Shown here: in pieces, positions 32,984 to 33,626 of the stretch
Layout: each line of letters opens with the position of its first letter
Numbering within the stretch: position 1 is the first letter of the stretch
Source of the DNA: Myxococcota bacterium
Lineage (GTDB): Bacteria > Myxococcota > XYA12-FULL-58-9
DNA length: 33,626 bases
Reading direction: 5' to 3'
Assembly (NCBI GenBank): GCA_022703175.1
Contig: JAKLEG010000008.1
Coordinates: forward strand, 1 to 33,626
The notes under the pieces: model-generated
What the model was told of the DNA's origin: nothing
Database searches by the model: none
Seen by the model: the letters and a program-made list of their open reading frames with translations, nothing else
Position numbers and translations under genes: made by a program

Positions 32984-33626
32984 ATGAAACGCACATTCAT
33001 GCTTCGCTTCGTTATGCTTGTCACTCTGACTGCCACCGGTTGTGGACAATCGGCATCCCTTACCGACAAGCCTCCTTATCTCGCGGCCTCCAGCGACGTG
33101 ATCGACTTTGGCACCCTCGATGTCGGCGATGAGCTGGAGCGCACTTTGTTCTTCATCAACAAGGGCGACAAGGTCATGACGATGGGCGACCCAAGTGGTG
33201 ACACGTTGGGCGGCGTCTTCAGCGTCGTGCTGGAGGCGGCCACCGTCAACCCGAGCAGCGAAGTGAAGGCACGCATCACCTTCGCACCGGCCGACGTCAC
33301 CGACTACAACGTGGCAATGAGCTTCCCGAACGACAGCGACAATGAGCCCTCGTTTGTTGTGTCGCTCAAGGGCAAAGGCGTGGCCCCCAATCCCTGTGAC
33401 GGCATCACCTGCAACACGCCGCCCGCCCCGGCATGCCTCGGCAGTGGCACCAGCCGCTTCTACGACCCTGCAGGCGATTGTAACGATGGCGAGTGCAGCT
33501 ACACGATGGCCACTGAGAGCTGCGACTATGGCTGCGATGCCGCGAGCGGCCTGTGCAATGGCAACCCGTGCATCGGCATGGTGTGCAACACGCCGCCTGC
33601 GCCCACCTGCTTGGGAGTCGGCACCA
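32984..33626 (+). CDS. Cys-rich repeat lipoprotein, truncated by window edge
   Basis: An open frame running off the window; 214 codons are visible. The signal peptide (KRTFMLRFVMLVTLTATGC) ends in a lipobox ATGC. Residues about 28-135 look like an immunoglobulin-like 'choice-of-anchor'/ASH strand domain: VIDFGTLDVGDELERTLFF...ARITFAPADV and SFVVSLKGKGVAP. Next is a Cys-rich repeat of 58 residues (174 bp; first Cys of successive copies at 33395 and 33569): C-x4-C-N-T-P-P-A-P-x-C-L-G, YDPAGDCNDGECSY, ESCDYGCDAASGLC. The second copy is cut off at the edge. Such repeats occur, from memory, in envelope or surface proteins of myxobacterial-type genomes. It is probably surface-exposed, with disulfides; function unknown. 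The ATG at 32984 has only a weak SD. Confidence 0.82.
   Translation, partial: MKRTFMLRFVMLVTLTATGCGQSASLTDKPPYLAASSDVIDFGTLDVGDELERTLFFINKGDKVMTMGDPSGDTLGGVFSVVLEAATVNPSSEVKARITFAPADVTDYNVAMSFPNDSDNEPSFVVSLKGKGVAPNPCDGITCNTPPAPACLGSGTSRFYDPAGDCNDGECSYTMATESCDYGCDAASGLCNGNPCIGMVCNTPPAPTCLGVGT

Overview
The window looks like chromosomal DNA from a GC-rich (roughly 60-65%) Gram-negative bacterium, probably a deltaproteobacterial-type lineage such as Myxococcota or Bradymonadota. The grounds are the lipoboxes and outer-membrane efflux channel, the large hybrid kinase, FIST and HAMP-cyclase signalling genes, and the Cys-rich 'CNTPPAP..CL' repeat lipoprotein at the right edge, which I associate from memory with those groups. 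The assignment is inference. I see no tRNA, rRNA, insertion sequence, phage gene or CRISPR array.

Layout. (1) 355-8036, plus strand: a copper/silver export operon made of a cupredoxin-like lipoprotein, a CusC-type channel, a CusB-type adaptor with an extra N-terminal metal-binding domain, and a CusA-type pump, followed 71 bp later by a radical SAM/SPASM protein. (2) 8122-10056: an unrecognised 644-residue protein with a hydrophobic C-terminus. (3) 10067-15781, minus strand: a tightly overlapping pyrimidine operon read pyrC-pyrE-pyrF-pyrB-pyrI-pyrD-pyrK. It covers every de novo step to UMP after carbamoyl phosphate, includes the allosteric subunit PyrI, and has an unusual PyrF active-site motif. 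(4) 15983-18692, plus strand and divergent from pyrC: guaB (a short IMP dehydrogenase without CBS domains) and guaA. (5) 18765-22110: genes for both subunits of DNA topoisomerase VI, an enzyme typical of archaea and rare in bacteria. The B subunit carries an insertion of about 115 charged, Ala-rich residues. (6) 22166-25180, minus strand: a hybrid sensor histidine kinase. (7) 25444-28655: two translationally coupled lipoproteins, the second a secreted dikinase-like protein (phosphohistidine domain then ATP-grasp). (8) 28835-30141: a 63-residue protein and a FIST-domain protein. (9) 30369-31262: a protein ending in a chagasin-like (I42) cysteine-protease-inhibitor domain, with a clear terminator. 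(10) 31346-32851, minus strand: a membrane adenylate cyclase. (11) 32984 to the edge: a truncated Cys-rich repeat lipoprotein.

How it fits together. Purine and pyrimidine synthesis genes diverge from a single 201-bp gap, so their promoters may be co-ordinated. Top6B-Top6A follows guaBA on the same strand after a 72-bp gap. The most notable features are the complete bacterial topoisomerase VI with its B-subunit insertion, and the lipoprotein carrying a phosphotransfer dikinase fold on what should be the outside of the inner membrane.
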